From positions 1 to 36,698 of the forward strand of contig JBBHKE010002371.1 in NCBI GenBank assembly GCA_037447655.1: DNA of 36,698 nucleotides, given 5' to 3'. The DNA is from Zygnema cylindricum. Lineage: Eukaryota; Streptophyta; Zygnematophyceae; Zygnematales; Zygnemataceae. The notes below the pieces were generated by a model. That model saw only the letters and a program-made list of their open reading frames with translations, had not been told where the DNA came from and searched no databases. Within the stretch, counting starts at the first letter, position 1. The number at the start of each line of letters is the position of its first letter. This document shows, piece by piece, positions 10,298-19,975 of this stretch. The position numbers were made by a program, and so were the translations under genes.

Positions 10298-11837
10298 ATC
10301 AAGATACTAAAGTGCCACTATGGTACATTTACATCATCGAGTCCGACTCCTTCAAACTGTTGTGCTTTCTGTACTTTTGGTGATTGCCCGTACATTTCTG
10401 TATTGTCCGTACATGTATCTGTCCACATGCAGTTTATTTGGTGCCATGTCTCAGTAGTTTGTTTCAGGAACTGTGACCTCCCTCTTTTAGTTTAATAATT
10501 GAATTTTAGTAGTCGTCCTATGTTTACTTGAATTGAGTGCCTTTGGCGAATACCTGTCAGTTCAATGACTTGGGATCTTTTTTAAGCAATCATTCATTTA
10601 ACCGAGGTTATCACACATCAGATGTATACTTCCGGCTATTTTGATTCTGCATGTAACCTTTCAATTTCATTAAATATGTCCCTTGTTTTCCTGTTTGCCT
10701 GTTTTCTCGTGGTAATCTTTTGCTCAGTTTCTAGCCAACCAAGGTGTCTGCCAGTCTATTAATGCTACTGGTGTTTAGTTCCTGACCATTTTTTGCTGTG
10801 GATGCTTTCTCGGTAGTATAGCTTTCAACAATATTTTAGGCTAAAATCACAAATTGGTTCAAAAACTGCAGAAACATAGAAAGAGTACTAGAGTAGGGTT
10901 GCCATATAAAATGTGCTTCCCTGTCTGGAAGTTGCGCTTGCTTTTCTGTGCCAGCGACTGAAACTTGAGCTTTGTCAAAGGCTTTGAAACACAAGAAACC
11001 ATTTTTTTCAAATCAATTAGGGACAGAGGCTATTTATTTCTTTAGGTCGAATTTTCGAATATCCAACTATTGGGTGTCGAAAAATGATGGCAAGGAGACA
11101 GAAAACAGCTGTAGCTGTGTTTCAAGTGTTGAGTCAAGCTCGTTCAATTGAAGCTACTGGAAGTTCACATATCTTGGAATTTCCTCAATTCTCAATTCTG
11201 AACCCAGATGCATGAAGAAACTAGTGTTTCTTACGCTAGTATTTCTTATATTAAGTCTGGAGCTCTATGCCTGTAATTTTAAGTAGTTTGCGCAGGTGTC
11301 TGTCGCCCTCATCTATGTTTTTCACCTAAGAACTTTTTTTTGTACAAGTTAAATCCTGTCAAGCGCATTTTTCATGCAAACTTTTCTAGTGATGAAGGTT
11401 TTCTAGTGAAGGTCAACTGTGGTGATGGCGTATTGTTTTAGGGATTCGAAGCTGTTTACCCGTGTACAAGTCTTTATGACAACGGTCTATTTAGAAGAGA
11501 ATAAATGTACAATCCATGAACAAAAACAAGACTTTTGCAAAGAGTGCACCGAATGAATCTGAGCGGATGGTGATAGATGTCGAGAAGGAAGTGAGAACAA
11601 GAATTTTTGAAGTGATAATGTTCATTGTCTCTAGAGATTAGTTCCAAATTAGTTGCCTCTTTTGTTGGCCATTAGTCAAGAAAGTGTTAACAACATTGTG
11701 GATGGACCCTGTCTACAATCTGCCACATTTGGTTGTGCTGGAATAGCATTAGTAATACTAATGTCTCATTGATCCTTACCACTTGTAATGTCGGGCGGTG
11801 TAGTAGGCTGTTTTCATGAATGCTTCACTGCTCATCG
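10298..11837. other. Actin 3' flank and intergenic DNA, no gene seen
   Basis: The first few hundred bases are T-rich with repeated GTACAT and probably include the 3' UTR. No canonical AATAAA lies close to the stop codon. Nothing else was recognised. Confidence 0.4.
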
Positions 11838-12034
11838 TTTTTAGTGTTAATTTGTTAATAACACTAATTTGTTCGCGACTTTTTTTGTCACTAAACCACA
11901 AAATAGAGTTAACAACACCATGTAAGGGCGTAGACTACAATCCGTCACGCTTCCTTGAACTGAAGTAGTATTAATTCTCATTTCAAATTGAACTCTAATA
12001 AATCTTCAAGCCCTAATAATGAAGAGCAGTGTAG
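11838..12034. mobile_element. Dispersed repeat family C, copy 1
   Basis: It shares a core with 19046-19247 and 26463-26676: a TTCG(C/T)GAC block, then AACAAC or AATAACAC, then GTAGACTACAATCCG(T/C)CACG. It ends in a TAATAATGAAGAGCAGTG type terminus. It looks like a roughly 200-bp non-coding MITE; the class is unresolved. Confidence 0.4.
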
Positions 12035-12436
12035 GTTGATTGCATGTTAAGAGGTTCAGAGGCCACCAATCTTTATATGTATGATCATTAATAAGTGTCA
12101 GTGTTAACCAGCAGGATGTCATAATGGCATACTGGCTGTTTCAACATGCACTACTCTACACAATGGAAAAATTAAACCAGCCTAGTCTTCTGGGCATGTG
12201 GCAACTGGTTTAAAAAAGGGTTGCTAATAACAAAGAAGAAAGAAACAAAAATACGAAAAATGTCCGAGTGCAAAAAATATCATATCCCGATCTTACAAGT
12301 AATGTGGTTGAAGCTAGAGATACAAGATCAGCCTCCAATTAGCATAATGGAAATTTAACAGTAGTGTTTTAACAAAATAAAACAAGATTAATGAATTGAG
12401 TTCATTCGTTTTGTAGAGTACGTTGTGTAACAAGCT

Positions 12437-12487
12437 TTGGAAAGGAGACATGACGTGACGGTGAACCATCTAAATACATGAGAACAA
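12437..12487 (-). mobile_element. LINE-family 3' end fragment
   Basis: Read on the minus strand it gives GTTCTCATGTATTTAGATGG then TTCACCGTC, the shared hairpin region of the LINE 3' end. The AATAAAG tail is diverged. A T-rich run precedes it, as in the other copies. Confidence 0.5.
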
Positions 12488-12695
12488 AAGGAAAAAAAAG
12501 GCAAAACACAAAATCAAACAAGAAAAACACGCATCGTAAAAGGATCGAAGTTAGAGACACGGGCAAACTAAAGGAGGACATAGAGAAAAAAAAAAGAGCA
12601 CAAAACAAAGTTTACGCACAGAAAATAAACTACCCGTCCAACCGACAAAAGAAAAAATAAAAATACAACATAATACGGAGGAAGGGAGGGAAGTA

Positions 12696-13167
12696 CACCG
12701 CGAATCGTAATTAGAGTAAAGAAAATTAGAGTAAAAGGAGAAAAAGTAATTGAGTTATAATTCTAATTTAGTGATAGAACTTTTAAAAGAAATTTACTCT
12801 AATTTATTTAAGCATTCTAATTTATGCCTGAATATCTCCACTGTAAATTAGGTGTTCAGTACGAATATGACAAAACGAGAGTTTATCACACTATCACGTT
12901 TACTACGTAGTTTTAAAAGCATTACATGATAACGGCCTGTATTAAATCATTTTGTACTTTTACTTAATAAGTACAATTTTGCACGGTCAGACACCAACGT
13001 CGTCACACTATTAAAACGGCACTGTATTAGAGTTATTAGCGCTCATTCAAAAAATACCTTAAATAACGTAAAGAATAATGTAGAATAATGTACTCTATTT
13101 ATGGTGATAGAGTCAAAATTTGGGGTGACGGAATTAGCGTATATTACTCTAATTACGATTCGCGGTG
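12696..13167. mobile_element. Tc1/mariner-like MITE (family A), best-preserved copy, 472 bp
   Basis: A perfect 24-bp terminal inverted repeat begins CACCGCGAATCGTAATTAGA. TA lies on each side (12694-12695 and 13168-13169), within a GTAC context. The interior aligns with 4009-4510. No transposase is encoded. Confidence 0.8.
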
Positions 13168-13185
13168 TACTGTAGGAGTGTAGGG

Positions 13186-13731
13186 CAGAGGTCGCAAAAG
13201 TCAAAATTTTACATAACCGAAACCGACCGTTTTTTTTTTTCAAAATCTGAGTAACCGACGCCCGACCGGGTTATGTCACGCTCCAAAATTGTTAACCGTT
13301 AACCGACCGGCGTTTACGAAAACAAAAGTTAACTGAACTCGATTTCTCGAATAACCGTGCTCGCCCGTAAGTGAAAAAGTACAAAATTAATTAATGCGAC
13401 GTGAATAGCCAATAATTACGATTTGTCGCGTCCCTAAGATTTGCGAAATGAATAGCGTTACTACCGGTCAGATTTCACGTAATCATGATGTCGCGCTTCC
13501 ACGATACCAAAGAATACAAAGTACAATAATGTTGGATTGTATGGAAGTACAAAATTTTCATTTTTGGTTTTTGGTTAACCGACCGTAACAACCATTTTTT
13601 TTTCTGGTGGATCAACCCGACCGCAACGCCCGCCTTCGTATTGGCAACCGAATCCGTTCCGGATCCGGCGCGGTCGGTTAACGGTCGGTTAACGGTCGGT
13701 CACGGTTTCGGTTGACCGTTTGCGACCTCTG
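13186..13731. mobile_element. hAT-like MITE, 546 bp
   Basis: The ends are CAGAGGTCGCAAA and its inverse TTTGCGACCTCTG. The flanking 8-mers GTGTAGGG (13178-13185) and CTATAGGG (13732-13739) agree at six of eight positions, a decayed 8-bp duplication. Subterminal CCGACCG and TTAACGGTCGG motifs are repeated in inverted orientation, as expected for transposase binding sites in hAT elements. No coding region remains. Confidence 0.6.
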
Positions 13732-13739
13732 CTATAGGG

Positions 13740-14210
13740 TTCTAGTACCGAATCCGTGTATCGGTGAATCGGTGTATCGGTTTAATTAGCAGATTCGGTC
13801 CGAAATTGTTGACGCTCCGAAATCAACGGCCGCCTAATTTTGTTCTTTTTATCGCACGTTTTGCAATAAAGATGATGCTTGACAACTATATTTAGGGCTA
13901 GAATCTGCTAGATGTACGGCGGAACCTGCCATCCTGACAGACGGCAACTGTAACTTTTTAGTACTGTACTTTAGCACAGAAGTACACACTAAAAAGTGTG
14001 TAGGTCTATAAAATTCTCGCATCTTTTGAACGGCGAAGATGATGCTAAAAGATTCAGCCCACCGTAGGATTGTGCAGGCTGGCACAAGTGCCAAAATCCT
14101 TGTCATCGACAACTGTCCACAAAAAATATAAGGGAATTGCTAATCGCAGAGACGATTTTTGCTGCGCGCAGATAGTTGTCAGAAATTACAGCTCCACAGG
14201 TCAGTGCAGT
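13740..14210. other. Intergenic, no gene seen
   Basis: A short CGGTGAATCGGTGTATCGG repeat lies at about 13755-13785. Otherwise nothing was recognised. Confidence 0.3.
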
Positions 14211-14216
14211 ACAGTA

Positions 14217-15227
14217 CACCGTGAATCGCTATTAGTGTTAGGGTGTGTCCCCATGTGCATAAGTAAGGGTTTTTTCCTGTCGTTTTGCTGTAAAACTTAG
14301 CGCCGTACTGCCTAAGTTGCAACCGTACGAAGGAATCGCAAATTTGTAGAGTACAATTTGCGTCATCCCTGAACTTAGGATGTACGAAAAGTTGTCGTCT
14401 TGTGCTTTTCGACCCACTTCGACGACAAAAAACGTCATCTTCAACCTTATCTTTAAAACACATGCGCGATGTGATTTAAAATTAGGTTTTTTCGATTGAC
14501 AAATAGGAACATACTTTCGCACGTGCCGTAAATTTCGACAAAAATCCTACGATTTCCAAGGACAAAGAAAAGTACATAGTTCGCTATGTTTTGTCCGTTT
14601 GCGTTCTAATACGACAAAGACAAGTACACAATTTGTTTGGATTTGTCCGTTTTCGTCTAGTACGGATTTCTTTTTTTGCAGGGGTCTTCAAATTCCGATG
14701 CCATTTCACGTCGAGCGGACAGGCGACGCGAAGACAAAGCGCATCTTCTTCGACCGTGAAATTGCACAGGCTGGAAGGCGCGACGTCTACAATGTCACGG
14801 TAAGACATGCGACGTCACACGCAGGTACAAAAAACAACGTGCGACCACAGATTGTAGACGTTGACAACCGTCACAGGTACTGTCGACGTATACAATCGTC
14901 ACAAGCGTAAGTTACGATTTCGTCCTTACAGACATAGGGACACTTGAACACCGGGTCCGGCGGATCCGCGCTAAAATACAAAGTAATTTCGCTAAGTTAC
15001 AAGTACATGGGGACACACCCTTAATGATTTTTTTTTGCCACTTAAAAAGATGTTTTATCCGTACACACTTGTCCGATTTTGAATTTGAGACCGCCAATCG
15101 GAAGCTTGGAATCTTACCTTTCAACCGCAACTGTCAGATCCATAATCCGACATGTGTGTACGCAGGAAATATGTTTTAAGTGGCCAAAAAATTAATAACA
15201 CATTAACACCAATAGCGATACACGGTG
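14217..15227. mobile_element. Tc1/mariner-like MITE (family B) carrying a nested insertion
   Basis: The left end CACCGTGAATCGCTATTAGT and the inverse of the right end CACCGTGTATCGCTATTGGT differ at two positions. TA flanks both ends (14215-14216 and 15228-15229). Without the insertion at 14241-15020 the element is about 228 bp, close to the 233-bp relative at 18761-18993. Confidence 0.7.
14241..15020. mobile_element. PIF/Harbinger-like element, 780 bp, nested in a family B MITE
   Basis: It has a perfect 16-bp inverted terminus GGGTGTGTCCCCATGT and TTA duplications at 14238-14240 and 15021-15023. The terminus is close to that of the 5099-6048 element, so both belong to one superfamily. Short open frames inside match no protein I recognise. 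Confidence 0.75.
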
Positions 15228-15594
15228 TACACTGTAAAGTACTGTACTGTACTGTACTTCAATATACTATAATGTACTGTATTGGTCAATAGGGCAGTCA
15301 AAAAGTACGAAGCCTTCATTCATATTTCATTCATTTGTTCGTGCCCTTTCGTACATTCATCCTTAGAAGTACAGAAGTACGTCATTTTATCGTTTGTCGT
15401 ATACACGCATGCAAGGAAATGCTTTCTGGCAGGTTCGGCAGATATTTCAGATTCTAATCATTCTCTATATAGTCCGACCGTACTTTCTTTCTTTCAGATT
15501 TGTACTTTTTACCTTTCACAGTACATCACAGTACTGTACTGTACCGTACTTGCTTTTGAAATATTTCGACCTTTTCATTCAGAAAAGAAGCACC

Positions 15595-15654
<60 letters not shown>

Positions 15655-16039
15655 CCCTTCTCTCCCGTGTCACTTTCTTCTGTTTTTTGTACCTTTCCGT
15701 ACATTTTCTGTGGGAAACGACCGCCGTAGATCTTTGCAGGAAAAGTACATCTCCTTTTTTTATTATTGAATTCTTATATTTTCTGCTTCATTTTCGCACG
15801 TGTGAATAAACTAGAAGAAATGACTATGAATTACAACAAGAGGTGACATTTCTATCCACTCTAATCTTGGATGGTTTGTTCGGATTTAAATAATAATAAA
15901 GAATAATATTATGATAATAATAATAATATATTTGAATTTTAGTATAATATTGTACTACTATATTCTTTTAATATGCAACTGAAACAATTAATTTTAGTTT
16001 TCCACACTAATTGTAGTGTAATAAACCTCTAACCCTATT
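15228..16039. repeat. Intergenic with GTAC-rich stretch and (CT)n microsatellite
   Basis: GTACTGTACTGTACTGTAC recurs at 15237-15256 and again near 15530. A (CT)n run of about 55 bases occupies 15598-15652. From 15880 the sequence is AATAATA-rich. No gene was recognised. Confidence 0.5.
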
Positions 16040-16235
16040 TCATCTGGTCAACCCTAATTAACTTAACCCACTAATCAGGTAAACCCTAATTATGTCAACC
16101 CTAATTAGGTCAAACCTAACGAGGTCAACCTTACTTAGGTCAACTCAAATTAGGTCAACCCTACTGAAGTCAACTCTAATTAGGTCAACTCAAATTAGGT
16201 CAACCGGAAACCAGTTAGCCCTAAATAGTTGAATC
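16040..16235. repeat. Degenerate 15-16-bp tandem array (AGGTCAACCCTAATT type)
   Basis: About twelve imperfect units of AGGTCAACCCTAATT, with CTCAAATT and CTTACTT variants, lie head to tail. The TAACCCTAA-like spacing is not an exact telomere unit. Confidence 0.6.
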
Positions 16236-16439
16236 GGAAATAAGTCGATATAGATTTAATGGCAAACGCTACATATGGTTTATTCTTCTTTTTTTTGCGT
16301 TTTTCACTCTTAATTAAATACTTTGGGTATAATGCGGGATAATCACATATAATGCTCAACCTTCTCACATATTTTTTTTTCGTACATTTTAAAACTAAGA
16401 TTTTGGAAGGCCTCACGAAGTAAAGTGTGGATCACACTT

Positions 16440-16790
16440 TTAGTTTTGTACATTATAAATACATTATTTTGACTTTATATTAAATACATTATATATGCAT
16501 TATACATTACACTTTGTATGTACATTATACATTATATATACAATTATACTTGATGTACATATATACATTAAACCTCGTATATACATTATATAACATTACA
16601 CGTTATGTAACATTATGCATTATATGTACATTATACATTATATATACAATTATACTTTATGTATGCATATACATTATACATCATATATACATTATATAAA
16701 TATGTAACACTATACATTGTGTAACATTATACATAATATGTACATTATATAACATTGTACATTATACTAAATACATTATAAATAAAAGGT
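16440..16790. repeat. Degenerate array of ACATTATACATTATATATAC units
   Basis: About 350 bases are built from TACATTATA-type words of variable length, with GTAACATTA variants. No coding potential was recognised. Confidence 0.6.
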
Positions 16791-17065
16791 TGTGCAAAGT
16801 TTTTGAGACTTAGGCATAATTTAGTGTAAATCAGAAGGGAGTGGGGGGGGGAGTAAGTGTGGAAGGTAGAGGGGTAGAGAGGGAGGGTGAAATAGCACAT
16901 TTTTTTTTCACTTGCGTTTTCTTTATTAACAAGAAGAAAAATGGTGAAATACAAGAGGAGTATATGGATTTTCTTTTTCTTTTCAATTGTCTGTTTAAAT
17001 TTGAAAAGAAATCCGTTTAAAGAAGAAGAATAGTTGCACATTTCTATTATATATATATCATATTT

Positions 17066-17094
17066 GCGAGAATCCCTCTCGATCTTGAGGAAGG
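17066..17094 (+). repeat. Exon echo: copy of the start of the Bet1-like exon
   Basis: AGAATCCCTCTCGATCTTGA and the next few bases repeat the Bet1-like exon at 17271-17297. The three differences all fall at third codon positions, so both copies encode RIPLDLEEG. Here the frame then meets TTT TAG. A GTTTTA donor would allow the copy to be an exon end. Confidence 0.6.
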
Positions 17095-17165
17095 GTTTTA
17101 GGTTTTTTTTAGGGATTTATTAGGGTTTTTAGGGTTTTGTAGGGTTATAGGGTTTAAAGGGTAAC
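17095..17165 (+). repeat. Telomere-like (T)TTTAGGG minisatellite
   Basis: Irregular TTTTTAGGG, TTTATTAGGG and TTTGTAGGG units follow the exon echo. The spacing is too irregular for a telomere. The unit resembles the junction GGGTTTTAGG just before it, so it may have arisen locally. Confidence 0.55.
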
Positions 17166-17263
17166 TTCAACCCCGAAAAACGCCAGAAATTAAGCGAAAA
17201 ATTACCCTTTGTATTTTTTTTAACCCCATTTTTCCCCTTATCGGTATTTTTTCTGATTTTTAG

Positions 17264-18337
17264 GCCCGGGAGAATCCCCCTCGATCTCGAGGAGGGAGGA
17301 GGGTTGAAAAGTTCTTCGTCTTACGCGGCGGAGATCGCAGAACAGGACAATGAACAATCATTGAGTGAATTGGAAGGAAGGGCTCGCCTTATGAAACAGG
17401 TCCTTTTTATTTTCTTTTTTTAATTTATTTCGGGTCTTTAAAGACTTTTTTTTTTTGGTCCCCCTGTTTTTTTTTGGGTCTTTGAAGAATAATCGGTGAG
17501 GGAAAATGAAGGAAGGATTCGGCTTGTGAAGCAGTTTTTTTTTTTTTTGGGTCTCTTAAGAAAAAGAATTTGTTTTTTTTTTATGGATCAATCTCAGCAT
17601 TATCTTCTCTCCACTCCCATCTCCCTCTATTCTTTCCATCTCCTCCCTCTCGTTCCCCCTGCCTCTCCTCTCCTTCTTCCATTCTTCCCTCCCCCTCTCT
17701 CTCTCTCTCTCCCTCTCTCTCTCTCCCCCTTTCCCTCTCTCCCCCTCTCTCTCCCTCTCTCGCCCTCTCCCTCGCCCTCTCCCTCTCCCTCTCTCTCTCT
17801 TTCTCGCACACTCAGTCATTTTTCTAAATTGTTTTTTGTTTAAACAGTTAACACGAGAAATTCATGGAGAAGTGGATTCCCAAAATAAGTTTCTCGAGAG
17901 TCTCGTAAGTTTCGATATCCATTTTAGTTTCTGTTTTAATTTGTTTCAAGTTTTGTTTTAGTTTTAGTTTACGGTTTAGTTTTTTTTTTCTTTTTGATTA
18001 TTTTTTTGTTCTAGTCTGTTTCAATTTTGTTTTTGTTTCGGTCTCGTTTTAGTTTTTGTTCCTATCCGTGTCGAGGTTTTTGTTTTCGTTTCAGTTTTTG
18101 TTTTTGGTTTTGGTTTTGTTTCAGTTTTTAATTAAGTTTTTGTTACAGTTTTTGTTTCGGTTTTTGTTTTTTGTTCTTGTTTTGGTCTCTCTTTAGTTTC
18201 TCTTCCAATCTGTTTCAAATTTTCTTTTAGTTTTAGTTTCTGTTTTGGTTTCTGTTTTGGTTTCTGTTACTGGTTTGACTTTTGTTTCGTTTTCTGTTGT
18301 AATCCAAGATTAGTATATTATGTCTTCTTTTTCATCT

Positions 18338-18384
<47 letters not shown>

Positions 18385-19859
18385 CGTGTGTATGTTTTCT
18401 TATGTCATATATATTTTTATATTTACATATGTACATATATATACATATGTATGTGTTTTTTTTTAAGTTATGTTATATATTTATTTATTATTTTTAATTT
18501 ATTTATTGGTGTATTTGTTTGACAGGGAGTAGAAATGGACTCGGCAAGACGAGTGTTGGCCGGTACAGTGGAACGATTTACCAAGGTCAGATATACCCCT
18601 TAAATGGGACCCAATCGTTGATATACCCTTTTATTAATTGGACCCAATTTTTGACATACCCCTCTTATTAATTGAACCCAATTTTTTATATACCCCTTTT
18701 ATTGAACCCATTGGTTAATAGACCCTTTTTATCAACTAAAAAAGGCCTAATTATCAACCACACCGTGGATTGTTATTATTGTAAAGAAAGAGATAATGTG
18801 AAGTTTATATTAGTTTTAATTTTTCTAATTAAAAGTTCCGAATGATGCCACGGGTTTAGAATCGTTTTAAAAATTAGCATTAAGAAAAAAGTATTTTTTG
18901 TTAATAACGCTAATTTGTGGTCATAGGGCGGAAAAAAAATAGTGTTTTATTAGTCAAATTAGTGTTTAGTAACACTAATAACGATTTACGGTGTAGTTTT
19001 TAAGGATGTTTTTAGTTTTGTAGAATTGGTTGTAAAAAAGATTATAGAAAAAGATTAATTCGGTCGCGACTTTTTTCGGTCGATAATTTTAGTAAAATGT
19101 GAATAATAACACTATTTAAGAGAGTAGATAATAAGTCGCCACATCATCCTACACTAAACTAGTCTTATATGTTATAATTCCTCTTTTACAGTAGTATTTC
19201 CTTTACACTGATTATTTCTTTACTCTGATACCGGTGGGGAGTAAAAAATTTAATGGTATTTTTAGTGTTTAGAGTGGTTTTCTCCCTCTCCCTCTCCCTC
19301 TCCCTCTCTCTCTCCCTCCCCCTCCCCCTCCCCCTCGCTCTCTCCCTCGCCCTCGCCCTCGCCCTCCCCCTCTCCCTCTTCTTCTCCCCAATTTTAGTTT
19401 GGAATAAACCAATACAACAAAATACGAGGTGACAGGGAGAGGGAGAGGGAGAGGAGAGGGAGAGGGTGAGGGAGAGGAGGTTTAAAACTATCCTTTCCTA
19501 TTGTAAAGTATCACTTGTCGAATGACTCTAAAAAGGATTCAATGATATGAACGACTGTCGTTGACTTTTTTGAAACCGTCGACTTCTTGGAAATTGTTTG
19601 ACTTTTTGAAACTGTTGACTTTTTGGAAATTGTGAACTTTTTGAAGACGTTAAACTCTTTGGAAATTGTGTACTTTCTGGAAATCGTTGACTTTTTGGAA
19701 ATAGTTGACTTTCTGGAAATTGTTGACTTTTGGACATTGTTGACCTTTGTTGACTTTTGGTTGCAGGTTTTTGAATCGAAGTCAAATCGAAGTCTTGCAA
19801 CGGTCGCCGTCTCGTGTGTCGCTATCGTTTTGCTCTTGTATTTTGTCACAAAACATTAA
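17264..19859 (+). CDS. Bet1/Sft1-type Qc-SNARE (5' exon not found)
   Basis: Exons are 17264-17399, 17848-17904, 18536-18595 and 19767-19859; all junctions are phase 0 with GT-AG. Bet1-family Qc-SNAREs join a four-helix bundle that fuses ER- or Golgi-derived vesicles with Golgi membranes. The product reads EEGGGLKSSSSYAAEIAEQD, followed by a heptad-repeat SNARE helix (EGRARLMKQLTREIHGEVDS, QNKFLESL, GVEMDSARRVLAGTVERFTK). It ends in a hydrophobic tail anchor (SLATVAVSCVAIVLLLYFVT) and KH. Order and spacing match plant BET11 proteins, as recalled from family knowledge, including a SSY motif before the SNARE helix. The zero-layer residue should be the Gln in DSQNKF. The first exon with the start codon could not be placed; the CCC GGG start after TTTTTAG is the most upstream coding base I can support. 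Exon echoes lie at 17066 and 17489. Introns carry arrays and one MITE. Confidence 0.85.
17489..17534 (+). repeat. Exon echo: decayed copy of the end of the Bet1-like exon
   Basis: These 46 bases align with the exon end at 17354-17399, sharing GAAGGAAGG and ending GAAGCAG instead of GAAACAG. The copy contains an in-frame TAA and has lost the GT donor (CAGTTT). A GGGTCTTT(A/G)AAGA motif is repeated around both, indicating a tandem duplication of about 135 bases. Confidence 0.6.
17627..17812 (+). repeat. CT-rich microsatellite in Bet1-like intron 1
   Basis: TCCCTCTC and TCTCTC units run for about 180 bases and end 35 bases before the exon at 17848. Confidence 0.7.
17905..18300 (+). repeat. GTTTTAGTTTC-type minisatellite starting at the splice donor
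   Basis: Imperfect words such as TTTTGTTTCGGTTTTAGTTTC lie head to tail from just after the GTAAGTTTCG donor. The unit resembles the donor-proximal sequence itself. Confidence 0.6.
18342..18381. repeat. (TA)n microsatellite in Bet1-like intron 2
   Basis: Forty bases of alternating T and A lie in the intron, followed by related ATATAT and ACATAT words to 18450. Confidence 0.8.
18596..18740 (+). repeat. Tandem array of about 36-bp units beginning at the splice donor
   Basis: Four imperfect units of the type GATATACCCCTTTTATTAAT plus TGGACCCAATTTTT start four bases into intron 3, right after the GTCA donor. The last unit is shortened. Confidence 0.7.
18761..18993. mobile_element. Family B Tc1/mariner-like MITE, 233 bp, in Bet1-like intron 3
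   Basis: The left end CACCGTGGATTGTTATTATT and the inverse of the right end CACCGTAAATCGTTATTAGT are similar. TA follows the right end and CA, probably mutated TA, precedes the left. The size matches family B without its insertion. Confidence 0.55.
19046..19247. mobile_element. Dispersed repeat family C, copy 2
   Basis: ATTCGGTCGCGACTTTTTTC, then AATAACACTATTTAAG and AGTCGCCACATC match the copies at 11838 and 26463. It ends in a TCTGATACCGGTGGGGAGTA terminus. Confidence 0.45.
19283..19480. repeat. CT-rich array followed by its GA-rich inverse
   Basis: CCCTCT and CCCTCG units (about 19283-19388) are followed after some 45 bases by GAGAGGGAGAGGG (19434-19480). The two tracts can pair, so the intron RNA could fold into a long hairpin. 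Confidence 0.6.
19555..19760 (+). repeat. 18-bp minisatellite running into the last Bet1-like splice acceptor
   Basis: About eleven units of GTTGACTTTTTGGAAATT with variants end at the TTGCAG acceptor. From 19623 the plus frame stays open into the last exon and would read VDFLEI repeats joined to the membrane anchor. Confidence 0.7.
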
Positions 19860-19975
19860 ATATTGTGACAAAATAGTATATTGTGACAAAGTATGTATTT
19901 TTTGACATAGTAGTCTTTTGTGACAAATTAGTGTTTTTTGACAAAGTAATATATTTTGAAAAATTAGTTGAGCTC
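19846..19975 (+). repeat. About 20-bp TTGTGACAAA minisatellite at the Bet1-like stop codon
   Basis: Units of TATTGTGACAAAATAGTA type begin near the last codons (TTTTGTCACAAAACATTAA) and continue about 110 bases into the 3' UTR. Confidence 0.6.

Noticed and set aside
14599-14910. Possible small gene inside the PIF/Harbinger-like element
   Set aside because: No DDE transposase or Myb-like motif is visible, and several overlapping short frames are equally open.
15282-15809. Open frame of 175 codons on the plus strand
   Set aside because: It runs through a (CT)n microsatellite and an intergenic region, with no domain or splice context.
17095-17165. Interstitial telomere (TTTAGGG) tract
   Set aside because: The spacing between AGGG blocks is irregular, and the unit resembles the adjacent GGGTTTTAGG junction, so local duplication is the simpler origin.
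17496-17843. Long open frames on both strands in the Bet1-like intron
   Set aside because: They are produced by the CT-rich repeat (Ser/Leu/Pro or Arg/Glu peptides) and lie between confirmed exons.
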